Below are positions 1-11,198 of a stretch of 64,000 nucleotides of DNA, one piece after another. Every line of letters starts with the position of its first letter. Position 1 is the first letter of the stretch. Source of the stretch: Ustulina deusta. Its lineage: Eukaryota > Ascomycota > Sordariomycetes > Xylariales > Xylariaceae. The stretch is from positions 496,001-560,000 of the forward strand of contig JAJNNX010000029.1 of assembly GCA_023159155.1 (NCBI GenBank), read 5' to 3'. The notes beneath the pieces are model-generated. The model made no database searches and had not been told where the DNA came from. It was given only the letters and a program-made list of their open reading frames with translations. The position numbers and the translations under genes are program-made.

Positions 1-216
1 GAAACATGTTAAAGATAGATATTCATTAAATTTTTTGCGTATATTAACATCGTGGACCAGCCAAATATATTCTACACAATATTCTGAGCACTTACACACG
101 CATCCCGACTCTCACGGGGAGAGACATTCGCACTTACAACAACAAATGTGGAGGCATCTTCGACACTCCGTCTCGGGTTGCGTATGTCCAAGTGAATGAG
201 CCGCAAGCGGGACACA
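1..216. other. Window edge, no gene seen
   Basis: AT-rich flank downstream of the small minus-strand gene that ends at 217. It may hold that gene's 3' UTR. I see no open frame or repeat here. Confidence 0.5.
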
Positions 217-606
217 TCACCTCATCACGAGGCATTTTGGAACACAGTCGCCTAAGCATCGTAGGCAAAAAGATGCCTCCAGAACCGCCTCGGCGCATTG
301 ATGTTTAGGGCATTCGCACGGATGCCATACTAAGACTGTCTTATCACGAAGGCCATCACAGTCGACGCAGCGCCAGGCTACCTGTTTCTTTTGACTGCCG
401 CACTTGTTGCACTGGTACGGTTTGGTCAGGCAAGCAGCGCCACAAGTGTCCTGCAAGTCTGCGGCCTCGTCCTTCGTCATGCTTCTGTCGCAGGGGACCG
501 CGGGTTTTCCGAATCGTAACAAGTTTGCAGATTTCGCCCTGTTGCACAGCTCCCACCGCGATTTAGTATGACCGCATGGATACTGAGAGATGTACCGGAG
601 ACACAT
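217..606 (-). CDS. Small cysteine-rich hypothetical protein
   Basis: Uninterrupted 129-residue frame starting at the ATG at 606. It has 17 cysteines, at residues 2, 11, 21, 39, 55, 59, 66, 69, 80, 83, 97, 99, 104, 114, 117, 121 and 125. Several form CxxC pairs (66/69, 80/83, 114/117), which suggests one or more structural zinc sites rather than a secreted disulfide-rich effector, because there is no hydrophobic signal peptide at the N-terminus. The opening residues (MCLRYISQYPCGH) resemble many short uncharacterised Cys/His-rich fungal proteins whose function I do not know. No intron is needed. Expression and function are unknown. The dense, regular cysteine pattern is the main argument that this is a real gene and not a chance frame. 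Confidence 0.6.
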   Translation of the reverse strand: MCLRYISQYPCGHTKSRWELCNRAKSANLLRFGKPAVPCDRSMTKDEAADLQDTCGAACLTKPYQCNKCGSQKKQVAWRCVDCDGLRDKTVLVWHPCECPKHQCAEAVLEASFCLRCLGDCVPKCLVMR

Positions 607-897
607 GATGAATTGAGTTGGAGATGAGAGCTAGGAACCCACCCAAGATGCCTTCTAGTTAAAAAAAGCAGATGTTTATAATTAATACATATTTTTAGCA
701 GGCGCCAAGCTGTCTCTGACTGGATCTATATACTAACCAGAGTCCCTTGTTGAGAAGAATGGCTTTGGGGTTCATGGAACATCAGAACAAGACGACTAAG
801 ACCACGAATTGTTGCACGTTCTTTGATTGAACAGTGAGGGACAAAACGCCATAGTGACTTTTACACCAGCTGCTTCCAGACAAAGAAAGCGCGACAA

Positions 898-1508
898 TTA
901 GTGATTGTGATAACAAATCAAGAGCGAATGACCCAGGAGCAACATAACACTGTGAATCTGGCCTTCCCACTTCTTGATACTGTTCAAATAGTCCGTGATG
1001 TTGTCTTCCGGTATTTTCCGGTCATGTCCATTGAGAGCCTGCACCAAGCTCTCAACCCTCTTGTTGGGGACTTCAGTCTGATCCCACCCATCGTCGTTCA
1101 TCGCCAATATTTTCTTCTCAGGTTCAAGTTGCTGCAGTATTTGTGCGACCTTGGAGAAGTTGTACTTGCTCCCGAATGCAAAGAGATGTTTGCGATTCAC
1201 AACTGGAGTGGCGAGAGCTGCGCCAACATGCACAAGATCTAAGCTTGCCTGTCCAGCGACTCCGGTGACGCTGGCAACACCCTAACCTTGCCGCATACCC
1301 CCCGCGCTTCAAGGTCTGATACCTCTGTGAGCTGGAAAGGGCCCGAACCGTAGCGATCTGCGAAGAAAGCCTCGACGCAAGAGCACCGAGAGACGCCGTG
1401 TACCGTCCCGCGCACTCTGTATCCGGCGTCGAGCAACTTGTCGACAGCGCAGGATGCGACGAGTCCAGTAACGGACGATAGGGCCTCGGGGAATTGCCGG
1501 GTTAGCAA
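898..1508 (-). pseudogene. Broken NAD(P)-dependent aldehyde/ketoreductase (extended SDR, epimerase-like)
   Basis: Two minus-strand fragments look like the two ends of one fungal dihydroflavonol-reductase-like protein (extended SDR). The upstream piece (1508 to about 1300) reads VTGLVASCAVDKLLDAGYRV, which matches the first beta-alpha unit of the Rossmann fold; the usual TGxxG loop is only partly kept. It continues into a helix-rich stretch ending near LTEVSDLEARG. The downstream piece (1233-898) has the C-terminal signature HVGAALATPVVNRKHLFAFG followed by a helix with LEPEKK. The two pieces lie in different frames only a few bases apart. The roughly 200 residues between them in intact homologues, including the YxxxK catalytic site, are missing. 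This fits an internal deletion plus a frameshift, so the remnant cannot encode a working enzyme. The intact SDR at 2174 belongs to a different subfamily and is not its source. Confidence 0.7.
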
Positions 1509-2173
1509 GTGATAGCCTTGCCGTGTTTACCGTGTCGATGCGAAGTCCTAGTATTGGATTGGCGGTATCAGGGGCGCATTCGGCTTGTGATACTCCGAAG
1601 GATGTGTTGCCGAGTGGGGGTATTGCCTGTACCTGTCTCCGATCAGGGGAAATAGGGAACTTTGTGTACCGTACACTCAGGTACCTAACCTAAGACTAAG
1701 CCGCCACAGGATGCGAACGAATGCTTATGTCCGGTTCGTCGAAGACGGCCACAGACGCGAACGAACCCTTATGTCCGGTGCATCGACGGATGCCAAGCCG
1801 CGAGCTCTAGGGCAGCCAGACAGGCCCCAGTGTTATCCGTCGGATCAGCCCGACCACAGACGGATTTTAAATGTGTGGAGACGGTGGGCCCAATTGTAGT
1901 AATAAGTGACGTCTACAAAACGGATTCGCTCCCGGACTTAACAAACCGGGAGCATCCTTACCTCACAACAACAATGGCACCAACCATGTCGTGTCAGAGA
2001 AGGCGCGCAAAGTGCTGCAGCAACTCGCGGGGTCATCGAACACGGCGTCCGGTACCGCACGTCGTCGAAGCACATAAGGTCGTCGTCCTCTCGCCCGCTT
2101 GACTGAACCACGTTTCCCAAGCACCGAACCCACAGAACCGACCACCTTTCTCCTACCCACGCACAACTTCGCC
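1509..2173. other. Intergenic region upstream of the SDR gene
   Basis: No convincing gene. It holds a tandem duplication of about 45 bp (1702-1791) and the likely promoter and leader of the SDR gene, with a CA-rich, CACAAC-type leader just before the ATG at 2174. Confidence 0.6.
1702..1791. repeat. Two-copy tandem repeat, unit about 45 bp
   Basis: The word GCGAACGAA followed by CTTATGTCCGGT occurs at 1713-1735 and again at 1757-1779. Similar CCACAG and TCGACG-like flanks accompany both, so the whole 45-bp unit appears duplicated with a few substitutions. Confidence 0.7.
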
Positions 2174-3261
2174 ATGGCGACCGATAAGACGATCCTCCTG
2201 ATCACCGGTGGTCAGTAGCATGCCTTTACCCGGCCGTCGACTGAGATTGACCGTCGATGCAGGGAACACTGGTCTTGGCCTGGAGGCTATCAAGGCCCTG
2301 AGCCAGACCCAGAACGCCTACGAGATCATCGTAGGATGTCGCACCGTCTCGAAGGGCGAGGCCGCGAGTGAGTGACATCCAAGACCCGGACCCTTTCCCG
2401 ACCCTTCCGTCCTCTCTGGAAAACCAGAGCTCTCCTGCTTTGACGAGAGTTGTTTCGGGCGAGAAGCCGCGCATGCCGTCGACATCCTTGCCACATGAGC
2501 TCAAAGGCCAAGCCCTAATTCAAATGTTCCAGTCACGGAGATCAAGAAGCAATTTCCCCAGACTCCCTCGACGTTTAGCACGCTGCAGGTCGACCTGGAA
2601 TCCGACGAGTCGCTCGAGAAGGCCGTGTCGGAAATCGCCGAGAAGTACGGGCGTCTGGATGTGTTGATCAACAACGGTGGCGCAAGCTTCGACTATGAAA
2701 TACTGCAAGGGCACATGTCGACGCGGGAGGGCTTCAATACCTCGTGGAACGTCAACGTCACGGGTCCTCACATCCTGACGACGCTGGCCGTGCCGTTGCT
2801 TCTCAAGTCATCCGACCCGCGCCTGGTATTCATAGCAAGCGGCACTGCGTCACTCCTCGAGACCGAGCGGAACGATACGCCTCCGCTGGCACGACTCAAC
2901 TCGTCCCCGGAGGCCGGCTGGCCGAAGCAGACTGTTGGGATGGCGACTACGGCATATCGCAGTTCCAAGACTGGTCTCAACATGCTCATGCGCGAGTGGC
3001 GCAGAACCCTCCTGAAGGATGGTGTGAAAGTCTGGGCCGTCTCCCCCGGATTCTTGGCCACAGGTCTGGCCGGGCTCGGGGCGGAGAGGCTGAAGCAGGT
3101 GAGTACTGAAAGACGAGGAAGCTGTCCAAATACTAACAAGGTCGTAGATGGGCGCGCTCGACCCCGCGATTGGTGGAGAATTCCTCAAAGATGTTGTTGA
3201 GGGTAAGCGGGACCATGATGAAGGTAAGGTCATTAGGAAGGATATGATCCAGCCCTGGTAA
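2174..3261 (+). CDS. Short-chain dehydrogenase/reductase (classical SDR)
   Basis: NAD(P)-dependent oxidoreductase of unknown substrate, predicted cytosolic. Hand-spliced exons are 2174-2210, 2263-2367, 2533-3098 and 3148-3261, giving 273 residues, the usual length for this fungal group. All junctions keep frame. The first donor is the weak GTCAGT; the last intron has CTAAC close to its acceptor. The cofactor loop TGGNTGLG is at residues 11-18. NNGG at 94-97 replaces the usual NNAG. The active site is Ser about 150 (IASGTAS), Tyr189 and Lys193 (YRSSK). The motif VSPGFLATGL follows, and the protein ends VIRKDMIQPW, as in close fungal homologues as I know them. The start was chosen because it opens directly into the first beta strand. 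Substrate cannot be inferred. The neighbouring reductase remnant at 898-1508 is a different SDR type. Confidence 0.93.
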
Positions 3262-3740
3262 GTGGTAAGATGGATGAGGGAACTTGGACGCGGTGCATCA
3301 CACATTTTATAGAAGCGAATAAAAATATGAGTCCATGAATAACCCACATTGTGCTTGTTGAGATTGATAATGGGGGGAGGTACTTTTCGAGCCCATAGGT
3401 ATGCACGCCATGCTATATTGTACTTCTCTATCTGCCTTCTCCCGCGGTAACCGCACTCTTATTCCGCCCAAAATTTCGAGTGTATGCGGTTCTTGTAAGG
3501 TAACTCTTCGCAAAAAAGGTATGGTATGGTAATCCTCAGTATGGAGCCGAGAAAACTAAACACGAGGTATGTAAGTAGCTCGACTACTAGTGAAGCTTTT
3601 TGTAATTAGATGACTTTTGTTTTCAAGCCTTTATTTGTGGTGAATAATCTGATCTCGGCTTGCATTATTAAACAGGTCGCGTAAGCTTAGATGGGATGAG
3701 AGTTTGTAACATACGCTTATTTCCTCTCCTATCACATTGA

Positions 3741-3807
3741 GTGAGCCAATTATCTGATGAGTTGGGTTCAATTCCTGACAGCGCTATTGGTTTTCGCTAG
3801 TTAGCTC
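3741..3807. repeat. Dispersed repeat, copy A of a pair
   Basis: Aligns by eye with 53475-53540: both run GTGAGC, then TGGGTTC, then ACAGCGCTAT, then TTTTCGCTA. The differences are mostly C/T or A/G. The middle looks like a tRNA T-arm (GGGTTCAATTCCTGAC), so a tRNA-derived SINE-like origin is possible but unproven. Confidence 0.55.
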
Positions 3808-4180
3808 ATTCTAACTTGGTCAATGATGTTCAGACCAAGAGGACAGACAAACTTCAGAGGTATTCTCTAACAATATCTCGCGTCCGAAAGCTAATGCTAG
3901 AAACGTGTGCTTTTGCTATCTGAAGATTAGCAGGTAGTTTGAAAAGTCACACGAGTCGCAAAGACCATCAGAAAGGAAATAGCTAGTCAATAAGCCCAAT
4001 GGCCGAGCACTGTTTACAGAGATATCCCACCGACCGAAGGTAACAGTTGCTAGATAGCTCTGCTACTTACTCCTTAGCCGCGTGGCGAGTGACCACCCGC
4101 GCCGACGAGGTTGACAGCAAGGTAATCTCGTCGTCAGTCAAGGAGACGGTGAGCATTCCAACTACCATTTTACTTTGACG

Positions 4181-4204
4181 ACAGACAGACAGACAGACAG
4201 ACAG
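4181..4204. repeat. (ACAG)6 microsatellite
   Basis: Six perfect ACAG units in intergenic DNA. Confidence 0.95.
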
Positions 4205-7197
4205 CGACGGAAGACATCCTTGCGCCACATAGCCCAGCCGGCCCCATTGATTCGGCGCCTGCGTGGCCAGAATGGTACCGAGGCAGTGGGAATTTCCAGC
4301 TTATTTCCGTCAGTCACTACTACACTACCTCCCCAGTCCCCGTCGCGTATGCGCGGCAAGGCAGGCAGGCAGGCTTGCTTGCCAGTGCAAAAGTAACCAT
4401 ATCCAAACAAGCGGCGGCGGCATGGCCGCCATTTCACATTGAACGCGTGTCCTGATGAAGGGCTCCTTGCGCAGCCGTAAAATCTGGGGCCGTAGATCAC
4501 ACACAAGGAATATGTTTCAAGTACAGGATTGATGACGGCAGCATGCCTATATTCTTATGTCACACACGGCCGGATGCGCACGAGTGACCGGCTTATGATC
4601 AGTAAGTAACTCGCTGTGCTGCAGACCCCATAGTGTTACGGTTTTCAACTCTTAGTTCTCTGTCTTTCTACGGCTATACCTACACTACATTCAAACCCCA
4701 CCTCCCTAGCCGTCGGTGCAAGGTTCCATTGTACCTTACATAGTGACACTGCCAATATATAGGGGGTCTGAAGACAAGATACCTAGGTATTAACCCGCTA
4801 TTGTAAGGCTCTGTTTATGTTTGCCACAGTTAATATACTTGTTACAATCAGGCCATTCTTGGGTTCACAAAAGGGAGTGGATTTTCATGAGTTTGTTCTT
4901 TAGTGTGGACGGACCAACAATACGGAGAGGCTGTCCGAGCTCGTGATTGGGTTTTGTTGATTTTATGTCTAGTGGAATCGCAGATAGCACAGCAATATCC
5001 CCTGAACAAGCCTTAGGAGGAAGATGGGAGAAGAAGTAGTGTCGGCCGTCTGCAGATTTCGTCGATCCCTCGAGTTAAATTCCATCGACGATCTTCAGGT
5101 GTATTGTCCAAAAGAGGAACCGATCACGCGATATGTTGCCATCGTCAACAGCAGTGTTGCAATATTATTAGATCTTTTTCATCTCTGTACTCAGTGTCAA
5201 AACATCCCAAACAACAATTTCCATTTATTATTTATTTATTTATTTCCCCCCTGCATAGCTACCTAATTATTCCTCCTGCAACAGTAGACAGATAACAGGC
5301 CAGAAATAGGCGATAGTTCTTTATTACACAAGAATAAATAGGTCATTATTTAGCACCTGGGTGTGGGCCAGTGTAGTGTAGGATAGCGCGGTGATGACGA
5401 CGATCAGCAAATGAAAAAGTTAAAATGTTTGGCCAGGGGCTGGGATCAAGGTGGTCGATCGAACGCACTTGAGAAGTTGAAAATAAGGGATTACGCGGCT
5501 GAGCTAATTCCTTGCGCCAAACTCGATCGACATATGTACAGGATCAGGACTTAGATAGCATTGTACTGGATCAATTGGCATTGAGTATAATACGTAGTAT
5601 CAGTGGCTAACTCATCTTTGAAGTGCCAATTCTCATTTTGTGCAGTCTGACTGCACATCCGCTTGTCTAATCTAGGTAGTTTTACGTAGGCTAGGTATGT
5701 AACTAGTAGCAAGTAGGTAACCGAAACATCTTGGTATCCAGCTTTACTATGTATATAGTTGAGCCCATACGTGTATTTTTCATTCATTATCACTATTCCG
5801 ATAATTTTTCTCTCTGTAAATGCAACAGAGATATGCCCAATATCTACTGTATATAAGGTATGGTTCACTAGGTTAGTTATGTGTTTCCTATGTTTGTATA
5901 CATGAAGAATAGCTCACCTATCCACACCTACATATACCCTCGAAAATCATACAAGTACTCACTTTAAGTTTACAGCTTTATCTTAATGGTCAAGCGCAAT
6001 TTTTAGGCACTGTGGAGTAGTGTAGTGTTGACATCGTACACTAAGCGAGATCTATGCAAACCTAGGTAGTGATGCTAGACTCAATGGAGTGTAGACGGCT
6101 CAAAAACCCAATGCTGCCGCGTCACTGCTCTAGTGTATCTAGGTACAGTGTTTCTGAGTGGAAGTCTTACATGCGCATAGGTAGCCGAAGAAGTGGAGTG
6201 TATTGAAACCAACACAGATACACACATGGCGAGTGCACTAGTGGCAGCGCCACTAGGATTTAAATTAGGTGCACTACCTAGTGTATATTCCAAGCCGTGA
6301 GCTAACACTCCACAGCTAACGGGAATGCCAAGCCCTCGGGTCCCATTTACAACTTGGTGTAAGTACTCGACCGCACTGCATGTTGCGAAATACACGAATA
6401 ACGACTTTCCAAGTTAATAGTATACAATTATACATACCTGTTCTGCACTAGTTCCATCATGGTCGCTCGGGACTATACCTGTTGGGACGAGGAAAGGCCA
6501 AAGGGGGTATACGTGCAGCTTAATCCATTTCTGATTGGTCGCTTCTCTATCACACACCCGAGTCTCCTCGTCCTCGTTGAACTCAAGGACACGACGAAAT
6601 CCATCCCGGCAGGTTTGACGTTGACTGACGCAGAGCAGCATCCCCCAAAAGATTTGAAACAACCCCACAGCTGGCTCTTGGAGTGTTCCTTGATGGATGG
6701 TGGCTAGGTTGGCGGACTGTAGCATAGTGTAGTGTGAACTGTGCTGTTACGCGGTTCGATCCTTGTGCACACGAAAGATGTAGCGCAGCCAATACTTAGT
6801 GTAGTGTATACCAAGGACTTGCGTCTCCCAAGCATGAAATGGCATGGCCCAGGGAAGGGGCTGTCGACTGGGAGTAGATGGGTATTTTGGTGTTCGTAGT
6901 CGGTTTCTATCTCGGTACTGCCTACATGTATAGCCTCCCCTCCCTCTGAGCTCATCTGCATATTTCTTGCTCCTCTCCCCCCTCTGCACAGTCTTTGATC
7001 TTCATATCGGCCATCGCTCGTTAACAACCTGCCAGGAGACCTTTGCACATATATACCCATAGAAAACTTCCCTTCACATATCTATTCCTGTACTCCCTGT
7101 ATACACTTGGCCCGGTTGCTCTTCTAACCAGCTTTCTCCTTTTTTCATTCCTTAGCCCTCCCTGACGTCGCCTCTTGTTGGATTTCTTCAGCCCAAC

Positions 7198-8139
7198 ATG
7201 GCACATGCCGATAGATACACCAAAAAGCCCGTCACGGACATCTTCACCAATGACACGGATATCGACCGCCGACAATGCACCCGGACAGTGCCCATGAGGG
7301 CTCTGCTTCTGGCACCTGGACGCACAGGAACTGCTTGTACGTAAACTATTTCAAGCACATTGCATCGTGCTATTTTGCAAACGACTACGTTCTTCTACTG
7401 ATGCTTTCTGCGCTTCCATACAGCGATGCGAGCTGCGATGAAGCAACTTGGATTCGTTGACACCTACCACATGATGAACTGTTCCATAGAGAATCCTCCG
7501 GATGCGCTGCTTTGGATGGACGCACTCCGAGCCAAGTATGATGGTGTCGGCGAATTTACCCGAAAGGACTGGGACAAGCTCCTGGGCGGATCCCAAGCGG
7601 TCTGCGACTGGCCGGCGTGTGCCTTCGCCAAGGAGCTCATTGAGGCATATCCAGAAGCCAAGATCGTCATGACTACGCGAGACGTCGACTCATGGCATGC
7701 TTCGACAATGAAAACAGTCTACTGGCGTGTCACCGATCCGGAGCTGCGCATGCTGTCGCACTTCAGCTGGGCGGCCAAGATGTACTACCCAATGCTCAAG
7801 AAGTTCTTCGACACCTTTTTCGAGGGTGACTTCCCGAACCGTGGCAAGGACGTCTTCACAAAACACTATGCTGAGGTCAGGAAGATGGTGCCCCCCGAGA
7901 GATTGCTGGAATACCGTGTCCAGGATGGTTGGGAGCCGCTATGCAAATTCCTCGACTGCCCAGTCCCCAAGGATGTACCGTTCCCAAACGTCAACGACAA
8001 TTCAGACTTTGTCTCGCGATCGCGCCGGAGGAACCGCGCCCAGATGTACAACGTGGGGGTACAAGGATTAGAAATTCTTGGGCTGGCCCTCCTTGTGCTG
8101 TATTTGATCTTTTACGTTCAAAATTCCATGTTTTCGTGA
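7198..8139 (+). CDS. Fungal P-loop sulfotransferase-like protein with C-terminal membrane tail
   Basis: Predicted sulfotransferase of the fungal Sulfotransfer_4 type (PF17784), which would transfer sulfate from PAPS to an unknown acceptor. Exons are 7198-7336 and 7424-8139, joined in phase at a serine codon, giving 284 residues. The intron (GTACGT...CAG) splits the 5'-phosphosulfate loop PGRTGTAS (residues 40-47). Downstream are the family's usual features: a strand-helix MTTRD (the 3'-phosphate-binding region), several conserved tryptophans and the HYAEVRKMVP region. The C-terminal 25 residues contain one hydrophobic helix (about 260-277, LEILGLALLVLYLIFYV) followed by a six-residue tail, so the enzyme is probably tail-anchored to an internal membrane. 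Members of this family are sometimes labelled NAD-dependent epimerases in databases; nothing here supports that. The substrate is unknown, and no biosynthetic genes adjoin it. Confidence 0.88.
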
Positions 8140-11100
8140 ATATTTTTTTTTGGTTCGAACAAAACGATTCTACCTAGAAAGGTTGCTGTGCTTGGTTCCG
8201 GCGTTCCGGCACACGGGTGGGATTTTTTTGGACTGGGACTGGGAGCTGCATATCATGGAATAGGCCAAGCTCTTGGATAGTGATCCTATTCGCGAGCGCT
8301 CATCTTGGCATGCACTACATGTAATACCTAGACTTCGTTATACATAAGTATCTGCTCAATTACACAGTTGAAGCATCATGGCAAACATACTGTAGGTAGG
8401 CTCGCTTATCATGCAGCAGCGTAATGCGAGACCTATTGTCTATTCGTGGATGTCAATGTGACTGTGAGCGACTGCCATCCGGTCCAATGTGCAGATACGG
8501 GTCGTATCTTGAGTCTATTGCAGGTACATTGTCTTCGCTGTACTGCAACAACGACATCCCACATTCGGTGTGCTCCCTGTCGATCCATGCAGATGATTTC
8601 ACTGACAACTCCCCCTGTCGTGCAGGAAACTGGTAAAACGTATGCAGTACCTAGCACAGTAATCGCGCCGCAGATTGTCACGGGTAAAACCTCTTATCAT
8701 TTGTTACCCGAGAATCAATTAAGCTGTCACTGCGGAACAACCTTTTGCGGTCTTTCTAGAGCAGAACTTCGGAACACACTTGCTAAGACCGGCTGCTAGA
8801 TGAGTACAATAGGCCGTGGCCGATCAACAGGCAACACAACATCATTGACGAGACCCTGGCGGAATGACGGAGTCGATTTGGGACTTTCATCGGCCAGAGC
8901 GCAGGTCATGCGGCACTGCTATAGTAGTATAGATGATGCCGATGGGTTGGAATAACAGACGTTAACCTACTAGATGTCCTCAAAACCCTACGTCATTTCC
9001 GAACATGTCAAAACCTATCGGGTGAACAGAAAATGTAGAGTTCCAGGTTGTCGCTCGTGTCAACTGAACTGGCTTGTCAATTACGACTGGCGGGGTTATC
9101 GAAGCGACCTTGATGGGGTGGTCATGGATTCCTCTTCCTATTGTTCACAGCAATTGGGCAGCCTCGTATAGCAAGGATCACCGGGTCAATAACCACCACA
9201 AGTCGGCCTCGAAGTTTACTCTGTATCACGAAGTCAAATAAACTCTGCCCTGGCGGGTCCAGTCTGGGATGTGTAAGTGACGATGTGCGATTCTCAGAGA
9301 TCAGTTGTCTGATACGCCACTCTTCGTTGGCCAAGGGTAAAAGCTGAGAAACCAAGACTTTCTGTTTTGTTGCTTGTGATGGACCATCATTTGTGTACCA
9401 AAGCTTTATCAAGGATGGAAAGTTCGCCAAGCCAGACTATGATAATGAGCAAACCCCATAGCCAATGGCGACCGAGAGCCGTGCCACGCCGTACCGCTGG
9501 GATGGTACTCGGCATTGTCGCTGATCACTTAAACCGACTGCCGTGATCCAGCAATGTCGTTTGACGTTTCGAGTGGATGATAAAAGAGAAGAGTAGATGT
9601 TGAAGTTGAACTACAGTGCTTATTCCCTTTACCCTTTACCTTCGCCGCGAGCATCCCTAGAGTAGGTAGTTTCGTCCTAATACCATTACTGATCCTAAGA
9701 ACGACTTAATCCGCCAGAAAACCGGTAACAGGTACATGGTACACCTCCCCTGTCATACCCTGAAGATCTGTCAATTCTCGAAAAAAGCAGGGGCGTAAAA
9801 TAGGCGTTTATTTTGTCGATCATACTGGGACACGAAATATGGAGGTACGTAAGACTATCTACACAGTAGACGTAGCATCTTCGCTACACAGACTTGTCTA
9901 GCTCATTTGGCAAGGCACTATTCGTGCATCACCAAAACGGCTCGCTGCTCCTTAAAGTCCGTTAATCATCCTATTTAGGGCATTTGACATGTCTCACTGT
10001 CATCTATTCCATGCGTACAATGCTACACTACCGGACGACATTGCTTTTATGTGCAATGCTACAAGTTCACAAGGAGGATCGCCCCGACATCAACTCACGA
10101 AAGTAAATATCCGGGTTGCAGGAGTAAAGGGCAACTCAGAAACAAAGCAGTTATAGCTTGATTAGCCTAACATTTTCCAATCACATGTTATGTATACCTA
10201 TCTATACCATCGGTCTGTATCTTGAAAGGCAGTGGCAACTAATCCTCGTTTGGGTATCATGACAGAATAGCGTGCCCGGCTTTAAGTATACGCGTAAACT
10301 AGTGGCACTTACACTATTCTTCTTTTAAATCTAACCGAAGTAGTCTACTAAGCGTCCTGTACGTAGTATATAGCCCGACATCACGCGTATAGAACCTACA
10401 CTAGTATAATAAAGGAAATGCGCAAGACAGACAACGTGGGAGATTACCAGCCAGGATATTAGCCGGCACCAAGTATACCGTGCCCTCCACTGTCCACTAG
10501 AGTTGCATACCTACCCTGCACCCAGTCGTTTCGAAGCAGGACGGGATCCAGGTGCGGAATTACGTGTAAGTCGACGTCTGATTGTGGCTGGGTGGATGAA
10601 CGGCCCTCGCTCTCACTGATCGGAAATTTATCTCCACGTTCTTTCTTTTTTGGCCGATAGATGGTCTCTACTTGCAGTATAGACGTTTTCGCCACGAATA
10701 ATGACGACGCGGCGAGTCCATTTTAATGCGGACCATTTTGGCAAGGGATGCAACAGTTCGTTCGGCTGGCCGAGCAGGCGGTTCTGGTGTAAGCGCACTT
10801 GTTGTATGATACCAAGTTCTTGGCAAAGAGTCCCTTGGCTCTCGGATTCACCACCGTGAAACTATTTCGGGTCAGGCGAGAGTACCTGGACTACGTTATA
10901 AAGGTCGTGGGCATGCAAACGAGAGTCTAGCTCAGTGGGAGAAGTTTTGAATCACATTCGTTTCTTTGAAGTTGTATTCGCTCATTCGGTTTCGGATCCA
11001 TTTCATACCTCTCGGTCAGCAGACACGCGTACTACGTCTCATCCCCCCCCCGTCAGCTTAGTGTGCCGCTCCCGCCCTCTAACTCCTCACTCGGTCTCTA

Positions 11101-11198
11101 TACATTGTAATATTTTTATTTCTATTTTTTCCCTCTGTTTCATATGCGTAGATCTAAGCCTCATTCGTCGTTCCACCGCCCTCTCCCCGCCTCTCCTC
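8140..11198. other. Gene-poor intergenic region, 3.1 kb
   Basis: No gene I can support. The frames at 8446-8799, 9122-9430 and 10459-10695 are short, lack domains and have no matching splice partners. The last 200 bases (pyrimidine-rich, with a run of C at about 11044) are the likely promoter and 5' UTR of the MFS gene. Confidence 0.6.

Larger units (their letters stand above)
3262..7197. other. Gene-poor intergenic region, 3.9 kb
   Basis: No gene I can support. It contains a dispersed-repeat copy (3741-3807), an (ACAG)6 microsatellite (4181-4204), GGCA-rich repeats near 4361-4385, an AT-rich stretch at about 5200-6100 and many TAGTGTAGTG and CTAGGTAG words. The open frames at 6459-6725 on both strands lack domains and look like chance. 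The last 200 bases, CT-rich, are the likely promoter and leader of the sulfotransferase gene. Confidence 0.6.

Noticed and set aside
9122..9430. Minus-strand 102-residue frame whose start (NFPSLIKLW) faintly recalls the N-terminus of some fungal SDRs
   Set aside because: The similarity is limited to a few residues, no Rossmann TGxxxGxG follows, and no continuation is found in other frames.
9628..9645. CCCTTTACCCTTTACC resembling a telomere-like repeat
   Set aside because: Only two units and not the TTAGGG type; no array.
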